From an uncultured Bacteroidaceae bacterium (lineage in GTDB: Bacteria; Bacteroidota; Bacteroidia; Bacteroidales; Bacteroidaceae), in assembly GCA_944320965.1 (NCBI GenBank), contig CALUJO010000002.1:62001-126000 (forward strand): a stretch of 64,000 nt of DNA. The letters are read 5' to 3'. Every line of letters begins with the position of its first letter. Positions within the stretch are counted from its first letter, which is position 1. A model generated the notes under the pieces. The model was not told the DNA's origin, did not search any database, and saw nothing but the letters and a program-made list of their open reading frames with translations. The translations under genes were made by a program, and so were the position numbers. Below, in pieces: positions 37,257-47,017 of the stretch.

Positions 37257-40200
37257 ATGAAATTATTTAATTATGCATTGCCTTTAGCAATGTTATTTAG
37301 TACAAGTGGTGTTTCTTATGCTCAAGCACCAGACAACTTTATTGAATTCAACGGAACAGACCAATGTGTAAAAATCCTGTCACACGAAGATTTCAATATT
37401 GAAACAACAGAAAGCTTCTCTATTACATGCTGGGTTAATGTCAATGAGTTCAAAAACGGACAGCGATTTGTATCTCGCCGTTTGATGGGAGAAACAAGCC
37501 AAACAACAGGATACGAAATGTGGGGAGGAGGAAACAGCTCACAATATTATGCTGTAAATACCCCAAAAGTAGGAAGCAGTAATATCTTATCCAAATTTAA
37601 CTCAGGGACAGGAACAATCGGTACATGGATGCATATAGCCATGGTTATTAATCGTACAAACAATTCTGTTACCTTATATAAAGACGGAGTTAAAGGTGTT
37701 GATGTAACCAATAACCCAGATATGAATTCATGGAGCGTAGTAAACAACAATGATGTATATCTTGGATGCGGATTCAATGCAACAAGTAAAAGCACAGAAA
37801 ACTTCATGAACGGAAAGCTGGCAAATGTTCGTTTCTGGAACAAAGCTCTTGAACAAAATGAAGTAGCAGCAGATATGACATTAACAGTTGATGAAAACAC
37901 AGAAAACCTGATAGCTGCCTACGACTTTAAAAATATCAGCGGTCTTACTGTTCCTGACTTGAGTGGTAACGGACATGATGGAACACTTGTCGGATTTGCA
38001 CCTGTTGGAGGCGATACAGAAATATATGCAGCTACAGTTAAAGCAGATTCAAATTATACAGGCCGCGGAAATACTAATGAAGTTGCCGGTGAAATGAATC
38101 TTAGTATCAGCGGTGAAGGAGATTATTTATTGAAAAACATACAGCTTGACCTTACCGGAACAACATCATTAAGCGACATTACATCTATCAAAATATACTC
38201 AACAACAGAAAATGTATTTGATTCAAGAAATGTTGAAAACGCTACACTACTTGGCAGCTGTACTCCTGAATCAAATAATGTAACTTGCTCTATAAATAAA
38301 AATATTGCTCAGGGAACAAACTACCTGTGGATTACATTTGATGTAAAAGAAGATGCAAAAGAAGGAAACAAAGTTTGCATAAAAGCAACTGAAGTTGACG
38401 GTAAAGAAGTTGTAAACGACGGAGAAGCATCACGCGAAATTCTTTTAGCAAGAAAAAATCTGTTCAGAGCTGAGATTGACGGAGCAGTAGCATATAGAAT
38501 TCCTGTTCTTACTACTGCATGGGACGGTTCACTTGTAGCTATCACAGATAACAGAAAATACAGCACTTCTGATATTCCTCAGGATATTGATATTGTTGTA
38601 AGAAGAAGTACAGACAACGGAAAGACATGGTCAGAACCTGTCACTATGGCAAAAGGTACTGGTTACCAACAAGGATTTGGTGATGCATGTATCGTTAAGA
38701 CAAACACTGAAAACGAACTTCTATGTATGTTCATCGGAGGACAGGGACTTGGAGCATCAACACCACATGAACGTATCAAGACATATGTATCAAGAAGCCA
38801 GGACAATGGACAAACATGGAGTACCCCAGAAGACATTTCAAGCCAAATTTTCGCAGGGGAAAGATCTAACTGGTATGCATCATTCTGTGCTGCAGGTAAC
38901 GGTCTTAAAACAAGAAACGGAATCCTTATGTTCGTTGCTGCAATGAGACACAACAGTTCTTCAACTCTTTACAATCACGTTGTTTATTCAAACGACAACG
39001 GTGAGACTTGGAATGTTTCAAACTGCGCAATGATGGGAGGAGACGAATCAAAAGTTGTTGAACTTAATGACGGTAGAATCCTTATGAGTATACGTCATCA
39101 GGGAGGCGGCGAAAGATTCTATACCATATCTGACAACGTACCTACAAAAGATGAACCAGTAAGCTGGACACAAAAAAACACATCAACATGTGACTCATGG
39201 GCAGATATGATCGAGCCTGCATGTAACGGAGATATCGTAAGATATACATCTACAATCGACGGATTTGACAAAGACCGCATTCTACATACAGTACCAAACG
39301 ACAGAAGCACAAGACAAAATGTATCAATGTTTATAAGCTACGATGAAGGAAAGACTTGGAGTATAAAGAAAACTTTGTGCAAGGCTTTGTCTGCATATTC
39401 ATCAATAGCAATTCTGAACGATGGTACTATAGGTGTATATCTTGAAGACAGAATTTACAATCCTAACCAGGATGAATATGATGTTTATTCTACACACTTT
39501 CTGAATTTCTCTCTTGACTGGCTGACAAACGGTGCTGATACATATACAGAACCAGACGGAAGAGAATCTGTTGCAACTCCTAAATTTTCACTTGAAGAAG
39601 GATACTACAGTGAAGAACAGACTTTGGAAATAACTACAGAGACAGAAGGTGCAAGCATCTATTACACTCTTGACGGAACAACTCCAACAAATGAATCAAC
39701 TCTTTATACAGAGCCTATCAAATTGACTGAAACTGTTACTGTAAAGGCTATTGCAATGAAAGACGGAATGTCAAACAGTACAATGACTTCTGCAACTTAT
39801 ACATTCTTGACAGAGTGGGAACAGCCTACAGGTACAACACATACAAGTGAAGACAGATATGTTACATCGGCAACAACTACAGGTGCAGAAGAAGAATTGA
39901 ACTACACAAACAGTTCAAAGCCTTCAACAGTTTTTATCGATACCCAGTCTGCCTTTACAGTTAAACCGGGACAGGAATTTACCATCAACGTAAAATGTAC
40001 AGACAATATGAAATGGTGTCATGCAGTATTGTTTGCAGACTGGAACCGCGATTTTGACTTCAACGATGAAGGTGAAATTATAAAAAGAGTGGGAAAAGAA
40101 GCTTTTGAAGATCCAAATCTATCTAAAACCGGAAATACTGAAATGAAAGATTTCAGTGTAACAATCACTGTACCTGAAGATGCCAAAGCTGCAGAAACAC

Positions 40201-40838
40201 GTTTGAGAATTCAATTTACAGATGCTTGGCATCAAAAAGATAATCCAGGACATGCTCACACTGCAATGGATGTAATTGACAAAGGAGGATGCTATGACTT
40301 TGTCATGAATATAACAGAAGAAACTGTAGAAACTGCTGTACTTACTTTCAACACTCCTGAAAACGGAAATATTGAAGTTAGATACGTTGGAGAAGAAGAC
40401 TTGCTTAATAACAATGATGAAATCATAGTTGGAGCCAAAGTGGAAATAACACTTGTACCAAACACTGACTATAAAGTAGCTTCTTTAAAGATTAACGGAA
40501 CAGACAGAACAGAAGATGTTGCAGATAACAAACTTGTTGTTGAAGTTCCTGCAGAAACACTTAACATCGAAGCAGAATTCTCACCTGTAACAGGAATCAA
40601 CGAAAGCCAACTGACTGAAGTTACAGTTCGTCCTACAGTATTTGACAGCGAAGTTATTCTTACTTCAAACAGCAAAGGAGAAGCAAGATTCTATGACATC
40701 ACAGGACAGATTCTTATGACTACTGACCTCAATGAAGGTGAAAACGTTTTGAGCACATCAAATCTTCCTTCAGGAAGCATTATCCTTGTAGTTACAACAG
40801 CAGAAGGAACAAAGAGCTTCAACCTTATCAGAAAATAA
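37257..40838 (+). CDS. Multidomain exo-alpha-sialidase with type IX-type C-terminal tail
   Basis: This secreted 1193-residue protein has a signal peptide ending SYAQ, then a LamG/concanavalin domain (about 24-230) and a sialidase-associated N-terminal beta domain (about 255-390). The six-bladed sialidase follows (about 395-770) with the arginine motif AYRIP, Asp-boxes STDNGKTWS, SQDNGQTWS, SNDNGETWN and SYDEGKTWS, ESKVVELNDG (Glu) and SAYSS (Tyr). A chitobiase-like C-terminal domain (CHB_HEX_C_1 type), a GEVED domain and a C-terminal sorting-type domain (NLPSGSIILVV..., last 80 residues) complete it. It should release sialic acid from host glycans. Confidence 0.92.
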   Translation: MKLFNYALPLAMLFSTSGVSYAQAPDNFIEFNGTDQCVKILSHEDFNIETTESFSITCWVNVNEFKNGQRFVSRRLMGETSQTTGYEMWGGGNSSQYYAVNTPKVGSSNILSKFNSGTGTIGTWMHIAMVINRTNNSVTLYKDGVKGVDVTNNPDMNSWSVVNNNDVYLGCGFNATSKSTENFMNGKLANVRFWNKALEQNEVAADMTLTVDENTENLIAAYDFKNISGLTVPDLSGNGHDGTLVGFAPVGGDTEIYAATVKADSNYTGRGNTNEVAGEMNLSISGEGDYLLKNIQLDLTGTTSLSDITSIKIYSTTENVFDSRNVENATLLGSCTPESNNVTCSINKNIAQGTNYLWITFDVKEDAKEGNKVCIKATEVDGKEVVNDGEASREILLARKNLFRAEIDGAVAYRIPVLTTAWDGSLVAITDNRKYSTSDIPQDIDIVVRRSTDNGKTWSEPVTMAKGTGYQQGFGDACIVKTNTENELLCMFIGGQGLGASTPHERIKTYVSRSQDNGQTWSTPEDISSQIFAGERSNWYASFCAAGNGLKTRNGILMFVAAMRHNSSSTLYNHVVYSNDNGETWNVSNCAMMGGDESKVVELNDGRILMSIRHQGGGERFYTISDNVPTKDEPVSWTQKNTSTCDSWADMIEPACNGDIVRYTSTIDGFDKDRILHTVPNDRSTRQNVSMFISYDEGKTWSIKKTLCKALSAYSSIAILNDGTIGVYLEDRIYNPNQDEYDVYSTHFLNFSLDWLTNGADTYTEPDGRESVATPKFSLEEGYYSEEQTLEITTETEGASIYYTLDGTTPTNESTLYTEPIKLTETVTVKAIAMKDGMSNSTMTSATYTFLTEWEQPTGTTHTSEDRYVTSATTTGAEEELNYTNSSKPSTVFIDTQSAFTVKPGQEFTINVKCTDNMKWCHAVLFADWNRDFDFNDEGEIIKRVGKEAFEDPNLSKTGNTEMKDFSVTITVPEDAKAAETRLRIQFTDAWHQKDNPGHAHTAMDVIDKGGCYDFVMNITEETVETAVLTFNTPENGNIEVRYVGEEDLLNNNDEIIVGAKVEITLVPNTDYKVASLKINGTDRTEDVADNKLVVEVPAETLNIEAEFSPVTGINESQLTEVTVRPTVFDSEVILTSNSKGEARFYDITGQILMTTDLNEGENVLSTSNLPSGSIILVVTTAEGTKSFNLIRK

Positions 40839-40864
40839 TAGAATTGGATAAATAAAGCAACCAT

Positions 40865-40913
40865 AAAAAAGAACCACGCCGACTGAATTCAGTCATTGGC
40901 GTGGTTCTTTTTT
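40865..40913. terminator. Strong bidirectional terminator after the sialidase gene
   Basis: AAAAAAGAACCACGCC (40865-40880) pairs perfectly with 40898-40913. The loop holds the 14-base palindrome GACTGAATTCAGTC. Confidence 0.9.
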
Positions 40914-41000
40914 ATATGCATAAATACCATTTTATATTTTTCATATAAATAAGAATCAAGCATTACATAAACTACACATAAAAACAGGGCTCTGAAAGAA

Positions 41001-41549
41001 TCATTCCAAATCCTGTTTTTCACAATTCATTGCATCAACAAGTTCGCGGCATTTGTCTTCGGTAAAGCCAAGGTTGGTTATCATAAGGTTTCCCCCGTCA
41101 ATTCTCATATTCACCTGTGGAGCACTAAACAATGTATCGTTTATAACAAATGCAAGCTGTCTGCCAACCCACTTTTCAGTAGCCTCCGCAAATTTTTCGG
41201 TACCCTCTTTGTCAAGGCCAATCAATATGGCAGATTTGCCGAATTGGTCACTCTCAATCTTTATAGAACTGAAGTTTGCAACAGCAACAATTGCCTTGGG
41301 CGAGATGTACAGTTTTTCACCTGTCTTCCACATGGTGCGCTCCACTCCACTCAGACTGTCGGTAACATAATAGCAACCGGAAGCAAGTCTGCCGTCAAAG
41401 TCCTTAAATACATTTGCTGAACCAACACTGTCTTCTGCCTGACAAGAAATGTTTTCTTCATTCTGAATGTTATTGTTCCCTACAGCACAAGCTCCAAACA
41501 ATAACATACCGCCCAAAAGAAATGCAAAATAAGAATACTTGTTTTTCAT
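41001..41549 (-). CDS. Lipoprotein with a SecD P1-head-like domain
   Basis: From the ATG at 41549 the product is 182 residues with a lipoprotein signal ending FGAC (Cys21). The C-terminal half (ILIGLDKEGTEKFAEATEKW, VINDTLFSAPQVNMRIDGGN) closely resembles the P1 head subdomain of the SecD/SecDF export accessory protein, but no membrane domain is present. Such a stand-alone head could bind unfolded or surface proteins. Function is unknown, and the resemblance is by eye. Confidence 0.7.
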   Translation of the reverse strand: MKNKYSYFAFLLGGMLLFGACAVGNNNIQNEENISCQAEDSVGSANVFKDFDGRLASGCYYVTDSLSGVERTMWKTGEKLYISPKAIVAVANFSSIKIESDQFGKSAILIGLDKEGTEKFAEATEKWVGRQLAFVINDTLFSAPQVNMRIDGGNLMITNLGFTEDKCRELVDAMNCEKQDLE

Positions 41550-41697
41550 ATGTATATAAATGATGAAATCAACTGACAGCAAATATATGGAATACAAACT
41601 GCAACAGCAATAAAATCACCAGTTTAAACTTTTTGGCAAGATATATTCTATAAAACAAAATGCCCGATAACCAAAAGAATATCCAATATTGTATTCT

Positions 41698-41781
41698 GAA
41701 ACCGAAAGCTGCGGTTATAAGAATGAAGACTACGGTTTTAAGAACGAAAGCTTTGGTTTGAAAATATGAAGATTGCAAAGT
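41698..41781. repeat. 21-bp tandem repeat, locus B
   Basis: Units start at 41698 (GAAACCGAAAGCTGCGG...), 41719 (AAGAATGAAGACTACGG...), 41740 (AAGAACGAAAGCTTTGG...) and, degenerate, 41761. They match the reverse complement of the 29876-29959 units at most positions and keep exactly the same 21-base period. The rest of the 41598-41944 gap holds a promoter for the next small gene. Confidence 0.85.
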
Positions 41782-41855
41782 ATATATACCATCCTCACTC
41801 GCTCAAAAGACAATTACATTAAAATAAATGACAGAAAAAGAAATAAAAGGCCAAA

Positions 41856-41863
41856 TATCTTTG
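41856..41863 (+). promoter_or_regulatory. -7 box for the small membrane protein gene
   Basis: TATCTTTG matches TAnnTTTG and lies 82 bases before the ATG. No clear -33 element was found. Confidence 0.45.
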
Positions 41864-41944
41864 TATAACCGTTTGTCTGTATAGATTCTTTTTTTAATTT
41901 GAAACAGCATTAAACAATCTTACAACCCTTATAATTAAGCATTT

Positions 41945-42151
41945 ATGGATAAACTTAAAAAAGAACTGATAAGAATATTCATATTTCTGTCTATCATTTC
42001 CATCGTGGCAACGCTTAAATGGTGGACAATACCTGTTGTTCTTATATTCTTTCCGTGGGTACTAAAAAGGATTAAGAACAAAAGGAACGGAAAGACAAAT
42101 ATCGGGTACTTGGTTAACCATCTTACTAACCGACTGGCAGAAAAGATTTGA
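41945..42151 (+). CDS. Small membrane protein, hypothetical
   Basis: This 68-residue protein has one or two membrane helices (about 10-43, with LKWWTIPVVLIFFPWVL) between basic ends. It is framed by a promoter-like box and a good terminator, which argues for a real transcription unit. I do not recognise a family. A non-coding transcript is the alternative. Confidence 0.55.
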   Translation: MDKLKKELIRIFIFLSIISIVATLKWWTIPVVLIFFPWVLKRIKNKRNGKTNIGYLVNHLTNRLAEKI

Positions 42152-42187
42152 GCATAAAATCCGGTATCACATAACGGAAGAATATAA

Positions 42188-42220
42188 AAAAGCGGCACAG
42201 ACAAGCATCTGTGCCGCTTT
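42188..42220. terminator. Hairpin terminator between convergent genes
   Basis: AAAGCGGCACAGA (from 42189) pairs perfectly with 42208-42220 over a six-base loop, with T-runs on both strands. Confidence 0.88.
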
Positions 42221-42251
42221 TACCTTATTATTTACTAACCTATAAAATCAT

Positions 42252-44492
42252 TTACTGAACAATGATTTCATCAAGGAAAATCCATCCACCATCAATATCT
42301 ACTATAGGAGCATAGATTCTGACATAACGTGCGCTTGCCTTTCCTTCCCAAATAAAGTCGTGGAAAGTTACTTCTTCACGCTCTGTAGATATGTCATGTG
42401 TCAGACGTGCAAGGTCTGTAAAGTTCTTGCCGTCATCGGAAATCTGAATCTGTACATACTTAGGCAACCATACATAAGGGCCCTTAGCCTGCATACCCAG
42501 AGTTGAAATATATGATAAGTCAGTCTTTTCGCCCAAGTCAATCACTGCATCAACATCATTGTTCAGGAATCCAAGCCACAGACCGTCACCATATCCCTTG
42601 CCGCCGCGATAACCGTCAACAAGACTCTTTTCGCCTGATGCAGGATAATTCTTTGAATAAGGCTTTGCAAGAGTAACCTTCTTGCCGATTGCCTTATGGT
42701 AATCAATTCTCTTGCTCAGGATATCACCGGCAGGCTTACCGTCCTTGAATGCGCGTGCCTTAAGGTGCATTGTTTCTTTTACTGTCAGAGAATCCTTATA
42801 CAAAGGAGAGTTTACCGTAGGTTCACTGCCGTCTGTAGTATAATGGATATCCATGCCAAGACGTTCGCACTGCAAGGCAACCTTAATCTCTTTCTTGTCA
42901 TAATCAACCCTCATCGGAGTATCAATCATTGTAGAAAGCGTAAACGGATTGTATCCTTTCTCTATAAGCCTTGGAATTTCAAGGTTAACTCTCTTGCGGA
43001 AACTTTCCCAGTCCTTGTTTTCCAGATTGGTCCATCCCACTTCCGAAAGTGCGATAAGACGAGGATAAATCATATACTCGGTATGTTCCAGCGTAGGCAT
43101 GTATTCTCTCCATACGTTACCCTGAACACCAAGAATCAAATCTGCCTGTTCTTCAGTGAAAGATGCCGGTACCGGATTGTATGAATATACCTTCTCAAGA
43201 GTCAGGTATCCGCCAATAGCTTCAGGCTGTGTTGACGGGTCTGTCTGATAATTGTCAAGATAGCAGAAACCGCCCGGAGTCATAACAACACGGTGTCCTG
43301 CCTTTGCAGCTGTGATACCACCCTCTTCACCGCGCCATGACATAACTGTAGCGTTAGGAGCAAGACCGCCTTCAAGTATTTCGTCCCAGCCGATTATGTC
43401 GCGTCCCTTGCTGTTAACGAATTCTTCGATGCGGTGAATCATGTAACTCTGCAGTTCGTCAACATTTTCAAGTCCTTCTTCCTTCATGCGTCTCTGGCAG
43501 TCAGGACAAGTTTTCCAGCCGCTTTTCACAGCCTCATCCCCGCCAATGTGGATATAGTGTGAAGGGAAAAGGTCGATAACCTCTGTCAGCACATCTTCAA
43601 GGAATGCGAATGTAGCTTCCTTGCCTATACAGAAATCGGAATTCTTGTACATGTCATTTGCACAAGACAGCATAGGATATGCAGCAAGCACTTCTTCCGA
43701 GTGTCCCGGCATTTCAATTTCCGGAACAATGGTAATATGTCTCATTTCGGCATACTCAAGTATTTCCTTCACATCTTCCTGAGTATAGAATCCGCCCCTT
43801 GCCGCAGGATCATCCTGATTGCAATAGAGTCTGTCTGCCTTCCACCACTCTTTCCATGTTTCATAAGGACGCCATGCAGCAAAGTTTGTAAGTCTCGGGT
43901 ATTTCTTTATCTCAAGTCTCCAGCCCGCACCGTCGGTAAGATGCCAGTGGAAACGGTTCATCTTGTAACGTGCCAGCGCATCAAGCTGTTTCTTTACAAA
44001 CTCCTTGCTGCTGAAGTGACGTGATTCGTCAAGATGCAGACCGCGATATTCAAACCTTGGTTCGTCTTCAATTTCAACGGCAATGACACTCTTGAAGTTT
44101 CTTTCCTCAGCAAGCTGAAGCAATGACTGCAAACCATAGAAAAGACCGTCGGAAGTCTTTGCCACAATCTCAGCACCTTTTGAATTTACCTTAAGGGTAT
44201 ATCCTTCGTTGCCAAGCTTAAATTCAGGATCAAGAGTCATCTTCAGGTAATTACGCATGCTTTTCTTTCCGGTATACTCTACCTTCAGCTGAGTTGTCTT
44301 TATGTACTCCTGCATATTTTCAAGCTCCTTGCCTTCAAGGTTTGTAACAAGGTTCAGCTTGCTTCCAAGCACAAGCTGTCCCTTACCCACCGTCATATGC
44401 TGAGGAGCCGGAATAATGTTCTGCGAGTTTGCAACCGGTGCACATGCAAGCAACGACAGTGCAAACAAAAATGTTGATATTCTTCTGTTCAT
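42252..44492 (-). CDS. Beta-N-acetylhexosaminidase, GH20, with discoidin-like C-terminus
   Basis: This exported enzyme of 746 residues releases terminal GlcNAc or GalNAc. The signal peptide ends ANSQ. A GH20b N-terminal domain leads to the barrel with RFHWHLTDGAGWRLEIKKYP and the catalytic pair in HIHIGGDEAV-type sequence (IHIGGDEAVKSGWK, Asp-Glu near 320). A chitobiase C-terminal repeat (IHYTTDGSEPTVNSPLY) and an F5/8-type carbohydrate-binding module (ASARYVRIYAPIVD) end the chain. It follows the second GH20 gene by 24 bases in one operon. Confidence 0.94.
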   Translation of the reverse strand: MNRRISTFLFALSLLACAPVANSQNIIPAPQHMTVGKGQLVLGSKLNLVTNLEGKELENMQEYIKTTQLKVEYTGKKSMRNYLKMTLDPEFKLGNEGYTLKVNSKGAEIVAKTSDGLFYGLQSLLQLAEERNFKSVIAVEIEDEPRFEYRGLHLDESRHFSSKEFVKKQLDALARYKMNRFHWHLTDGAGWRLEIKKYPRLTNFAAWRPYETWKEWWKADRLYCNQDDPAARGGFYTQEDVKEILEYAEMRHITIVPEIEMPGHSEEVLAAYPMLSCANDMYKNSDFCIGKEATFAFLEDVLTEVIDLFPSHYIHIGGDEAVKSGWKTCPDCQRRMKEEGLENVDELQSYMIHRIEEFVNSKGRDIIGWDEILEGGLAPNATVMSWRGEEGGITAAKAGHRVVMTPGGFCYLDNYQTDPSTQPEAIGGYLTLEKVYSYNPVPASFTEEQADLILGVQGNVWREYMPTLEHTEYMIYPRLIALSEVGWTNLENKDWESFRKRVNLEIPRLIEKGYNPFTLSTMIDTPMRVDYDKKEIKVALQCERLGMDIHYTTDGSEPTVNSPLYKDSLTVKETMHLKARAFKDGKPAGDILSKRIDYHKAIGKKVTLAKPYSKNYPASGEKSLVDGYRGGKGYGDGLWLGFLNNDVDAVIDLGEKTDLSYISTLGMQAKGPYVWLPKYVQIQISDDGKNFTDLARLTHDISTEREEVTFHDFIWEGKASARYVRIYAPIVDIDGGWIFLDEIIVQ

Positions 44493-44515
44493 TGTTTATT
44501 GTGTATTGTTTGTTA

Positions 44516-46858
44516 TCAGTGTGAAAGCATCTCTGGACCAACAATGATGAATTCCTTACTGTCGGCAGCACGCATTCTCAAAGTACCTTCTCCCCAGTTT
44601 GATGGGAAACCTTTGATGATGTGTCCAAGGAAGACAAGCTTGATTTCATGAAGGCCTTTTGCAAGGGCAACAGATTTGTCGCGGCGGCAGAACTTCTTCA
44701 CTTCATCGGCATTGTCTATAAGAACCTTGCCGTCAATGCTTAGCTGTTCAAATTCAGTAGAGAAATAGTAAACACCGTCAGCAGGGATATTGATATAGCC
44801 AGTAGCTACAGCTCCATACTGTTTTACATTTTTCATCCTGTCATTAGGCTTTTCATAAACAACAAGTTCCTTGGTATCCTTGATTACAGTCTTGACTGCC
44901 GGCTGTGCCTTTGCAGCTTCAAACTCTGTCATGTTCCTGTAATCGCCGTAAGCTACTTCCATTTCAAGTCCGGCAGCAGTCTTTTCAACATTGCTTGCAG
45001 GAGCTAATGTCTGTTTTTCTACTGTTATTGTACGGACAGGACTCATCTTCCCAGAAGGAAGTACGGTTCTGATTTTCAATGTAGCGTTTTCTGTAAATAC
45101 AAAAGGTTCTGTATATTTAGCAGAAGCTGGAACAGGGTCAGTGCCGTCAAGTGTATAAACCATCTTTTCAGGACGTGAAGTCTGGAATGTAAGTCTTGCA
45201 GTATCTGTGAAAGCTACAAAGTTGCATGAACCGTAAGGCTGTTCCGGCTGAGGGATATGGTAATTGATGTCATAAGCGTCAAGACGGACATAAGCATTGT
45301 TTATTCTTCTTTCAAAGTCTTCGTAGTTCTTGTTTTCTACATTTGTCCATGCAATTTCGGAAAGTGCAAGGGCACGCGGATAAGTTCTGTACTCACGTAT
45401 ATCCTCAGAATAGAAATATTCGCTCCAAACGTTAGCCTGAACACCAATAACATAGTGAGCCTTGTTCATTGCCACAAGAGTATCAGGCACAGGGTTATAA
45501 CTGTATGTCTTGCTCAAAGGTATATATCCGTAGATTGCAACCGGCTCAATCTTACTGTCACCCTGGTAAAGGTCAAGATAAAGTCCGTTGCCTGCAGGTG
45601 TCATAATAACATCATGGTTCATAAGAGCAGCCTCAATACCGCCCTCTTCACCGCGCCATGACATTACAGTTGCGCTTGGTGCAAGTCCGCCTTCAAGTAT
45701 CTCATCCCATCCAATCATCTTCTTTCCACAGCTTTCTACAACCTTTTCCATTCTCTGAACAAAATAGCTCTGAAGTTTTTCTTCGGCTGTATGCTTGCTG
45801 TCAGCCTTCAATCCTTCATCCTTAATTCTCTTCTGGCACAAAGGACATTCTTTCCAGCTTTTCTTAGGACACTCATCGCCACCAATGTGGAAATATTCAC
45901 CCGGGAAAAGGGGAGCAACCTCGCGGATAACATCTTCAAGCAGTTTGAATGGTTCTTCCTTTCCTGCGCACATAACAACATCCTCAACGCCCCATATAAT
46001 TCTTGGAGTTCCTGGCTCTCCCTTGCATGACAATTCAGGATAAGCGGCAATTGCAGCCATTTCGTGTCCTGGCAATTCTATTTCAGGTACAACTGTTATG
46101 AATCTTTCCGCAGCATATTTTACAATATCCTTAACCTGTTCCTGAGTATAGTAGCCTTTGTGTTCATAACCTTCGGCTTCCATACGTACAGAACCAACTT
46201 CAGTCAGTTTAGGATGTTTCTTGATTTCTATTCTCCATCCCTGGTCGTCTGTCAGATGCCAGTGAAGGCGGTTAATCTTGAATAGTGCCATTATGTCAAG
46301 CTGCTTCTTTATATCTTCAACTTCCATGAAATGACGGCACACATCAATCATAAGTCCACGGTAACCGAAACGCGGTTCATCCTTTATGTTTACTGCCTGT
46401 GCCGACCATTCTATTCCCCTTACTTTCTGCATGCTCTCTATCTCGGCAGGAAGAAGCTGCATAAAGCTCTGCATGCCATAGAACACTCCCTGCGCTGTCT
46501 TTGCCTTTACGGTAACAGACTCTGGAGTAACATCAAGAAGATATCCTTCATCGTTCACGTCAAGCGACGGTTCAATCAGCAATGTTATCGCTCCGGAATC
46601 GGATACCTTAATATTATATCCGGTTGAGCGTGACATCTTTGATGCAAAATATTCTGCAACGGTTTTCAACTCAGGGGTCTGCGCACCGATTGCCACCTTG
46701 CCTGAAAGCATGAACTTGCCCTGTCCCTGAGTAAGGCTTTGTGGCATCGGGATAATGTTTATACCCTCATTATAAGACTTAACCTCACCTTTAGGACTGC
46801 ATGAGGCAACAAAAGTAAATGCCAGTCCGGCACAAACTGCTGAAAATAAACTCTTCAT
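44516..46858 (-). CDS. Beta-N-acetylhexosaminidase, GH20, lipoprotein with PA14-like C-terminus
   Basis: This 780-residue enzyme has a lipoprotein signal ending VASC (Cys20), so it is probably surface or periplasm anchored. GH20b and GH20 domains show LHWHLTDDQGWRIEIKKHP and the catalytic pair in HIGGDECPKKSW (near 325). A chitobiase-like repeat (MVYTLDGTDPVPASAKY) is followed by a PA14-like domain (ATGYINIPADGVYYFSTEFE). It is first in the operon. The different anchors and binding domains of the two GH20 proteins suggest distinct substrates or cell locations. Confidence 0.94.
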   Translation of the reverse strand: MKSLFSAVCAGLAFTFVASCSPKGEVKSYNEGINIIPMPQSLTQGQGKFMLSGKVAIGAQTPELKTVAEYFASKMSRSTGYNIKVSDSGAITLLIEPSLDVNDEGYLLDVTPESVTVKAKTAQGVFYGMQSFMQLLPAEIESMQKVRGIEWSAQAVNIKDEPRFGYRGLMIDVCRHFMEVEDIKKQLDIMALFKINRLHWHLTDDQGWRIEIKKHPKLTEVGSVRMEAEGYEHKGYYTQEQVKDIVKYAAERFITVVPEIELPGHEMAAIAAYPELSCKGEPGTPRIIWGVEDVVMCAGKEEPFKLLEDVIREVAPLFPGEYFHIGGDECPKKSWKECPLCQKRIKDEGLKADSKHTAEEKLQSYFVQRMEKVVESCGKKMIGWDEILEGGLAPSATVMSWRGEEGGIEAALMNHDVIMTPAGNGLYLDLYQGDSKIEPVAIYGYIPLSKTYSYNPVPDTLVAMNKAHYVIGVQANVWSEYFYSEDIREYRTYPRALALSEIAWTNVENKNYEDFERRINNAYVRLDAYDINYHIPQPEQPYGSCNFVAFTDTARLTFQTSRPEKMVYTLDGTDPVPASAKYTEPFVFTENATLKIRTVLPSGKMSPVRTITVEKQTLAPASNVEKTAAGLEMEVAYGDYRNMTEFEAAKAQPAVKTVIKDTKELVVYEKPNDRMKNVKQYGAVATGYINIPADGVYYFSTEFEQLSIDGKVLIDNADEVKKFCRRDKSVALAKGLHEIKLVFLGHIIKGFPSNWGEGTLRMRAADSKEFIIVGPEMLSH

Positions 46859-46895
46859 AAAATATTTATTCCTTATAATATAATTTCCTATTTTA

Positions 46896-46903
46896 CAAAG
46901 ATA
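46896..46903 (-). promoter_or_regulatory. -7 box for the GH20 operon
   Basis: Minus-strand TATCTTTG, a TAnnTTTG match, lies 38 bases before the start codon at 46858. The 46859-47017 gap holds nothing else. Confidence 0.5.
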
Positions 46904-47017
46904 GTCTATTTTTAAGAATAAAAAATAAAACAGATTAATATAAGGAGTTTTTAAATCAAATTTTCCTCATAAACTGAGATAACCAAAATTATTTTTTACC
47001 AAACACTATAAATGATT

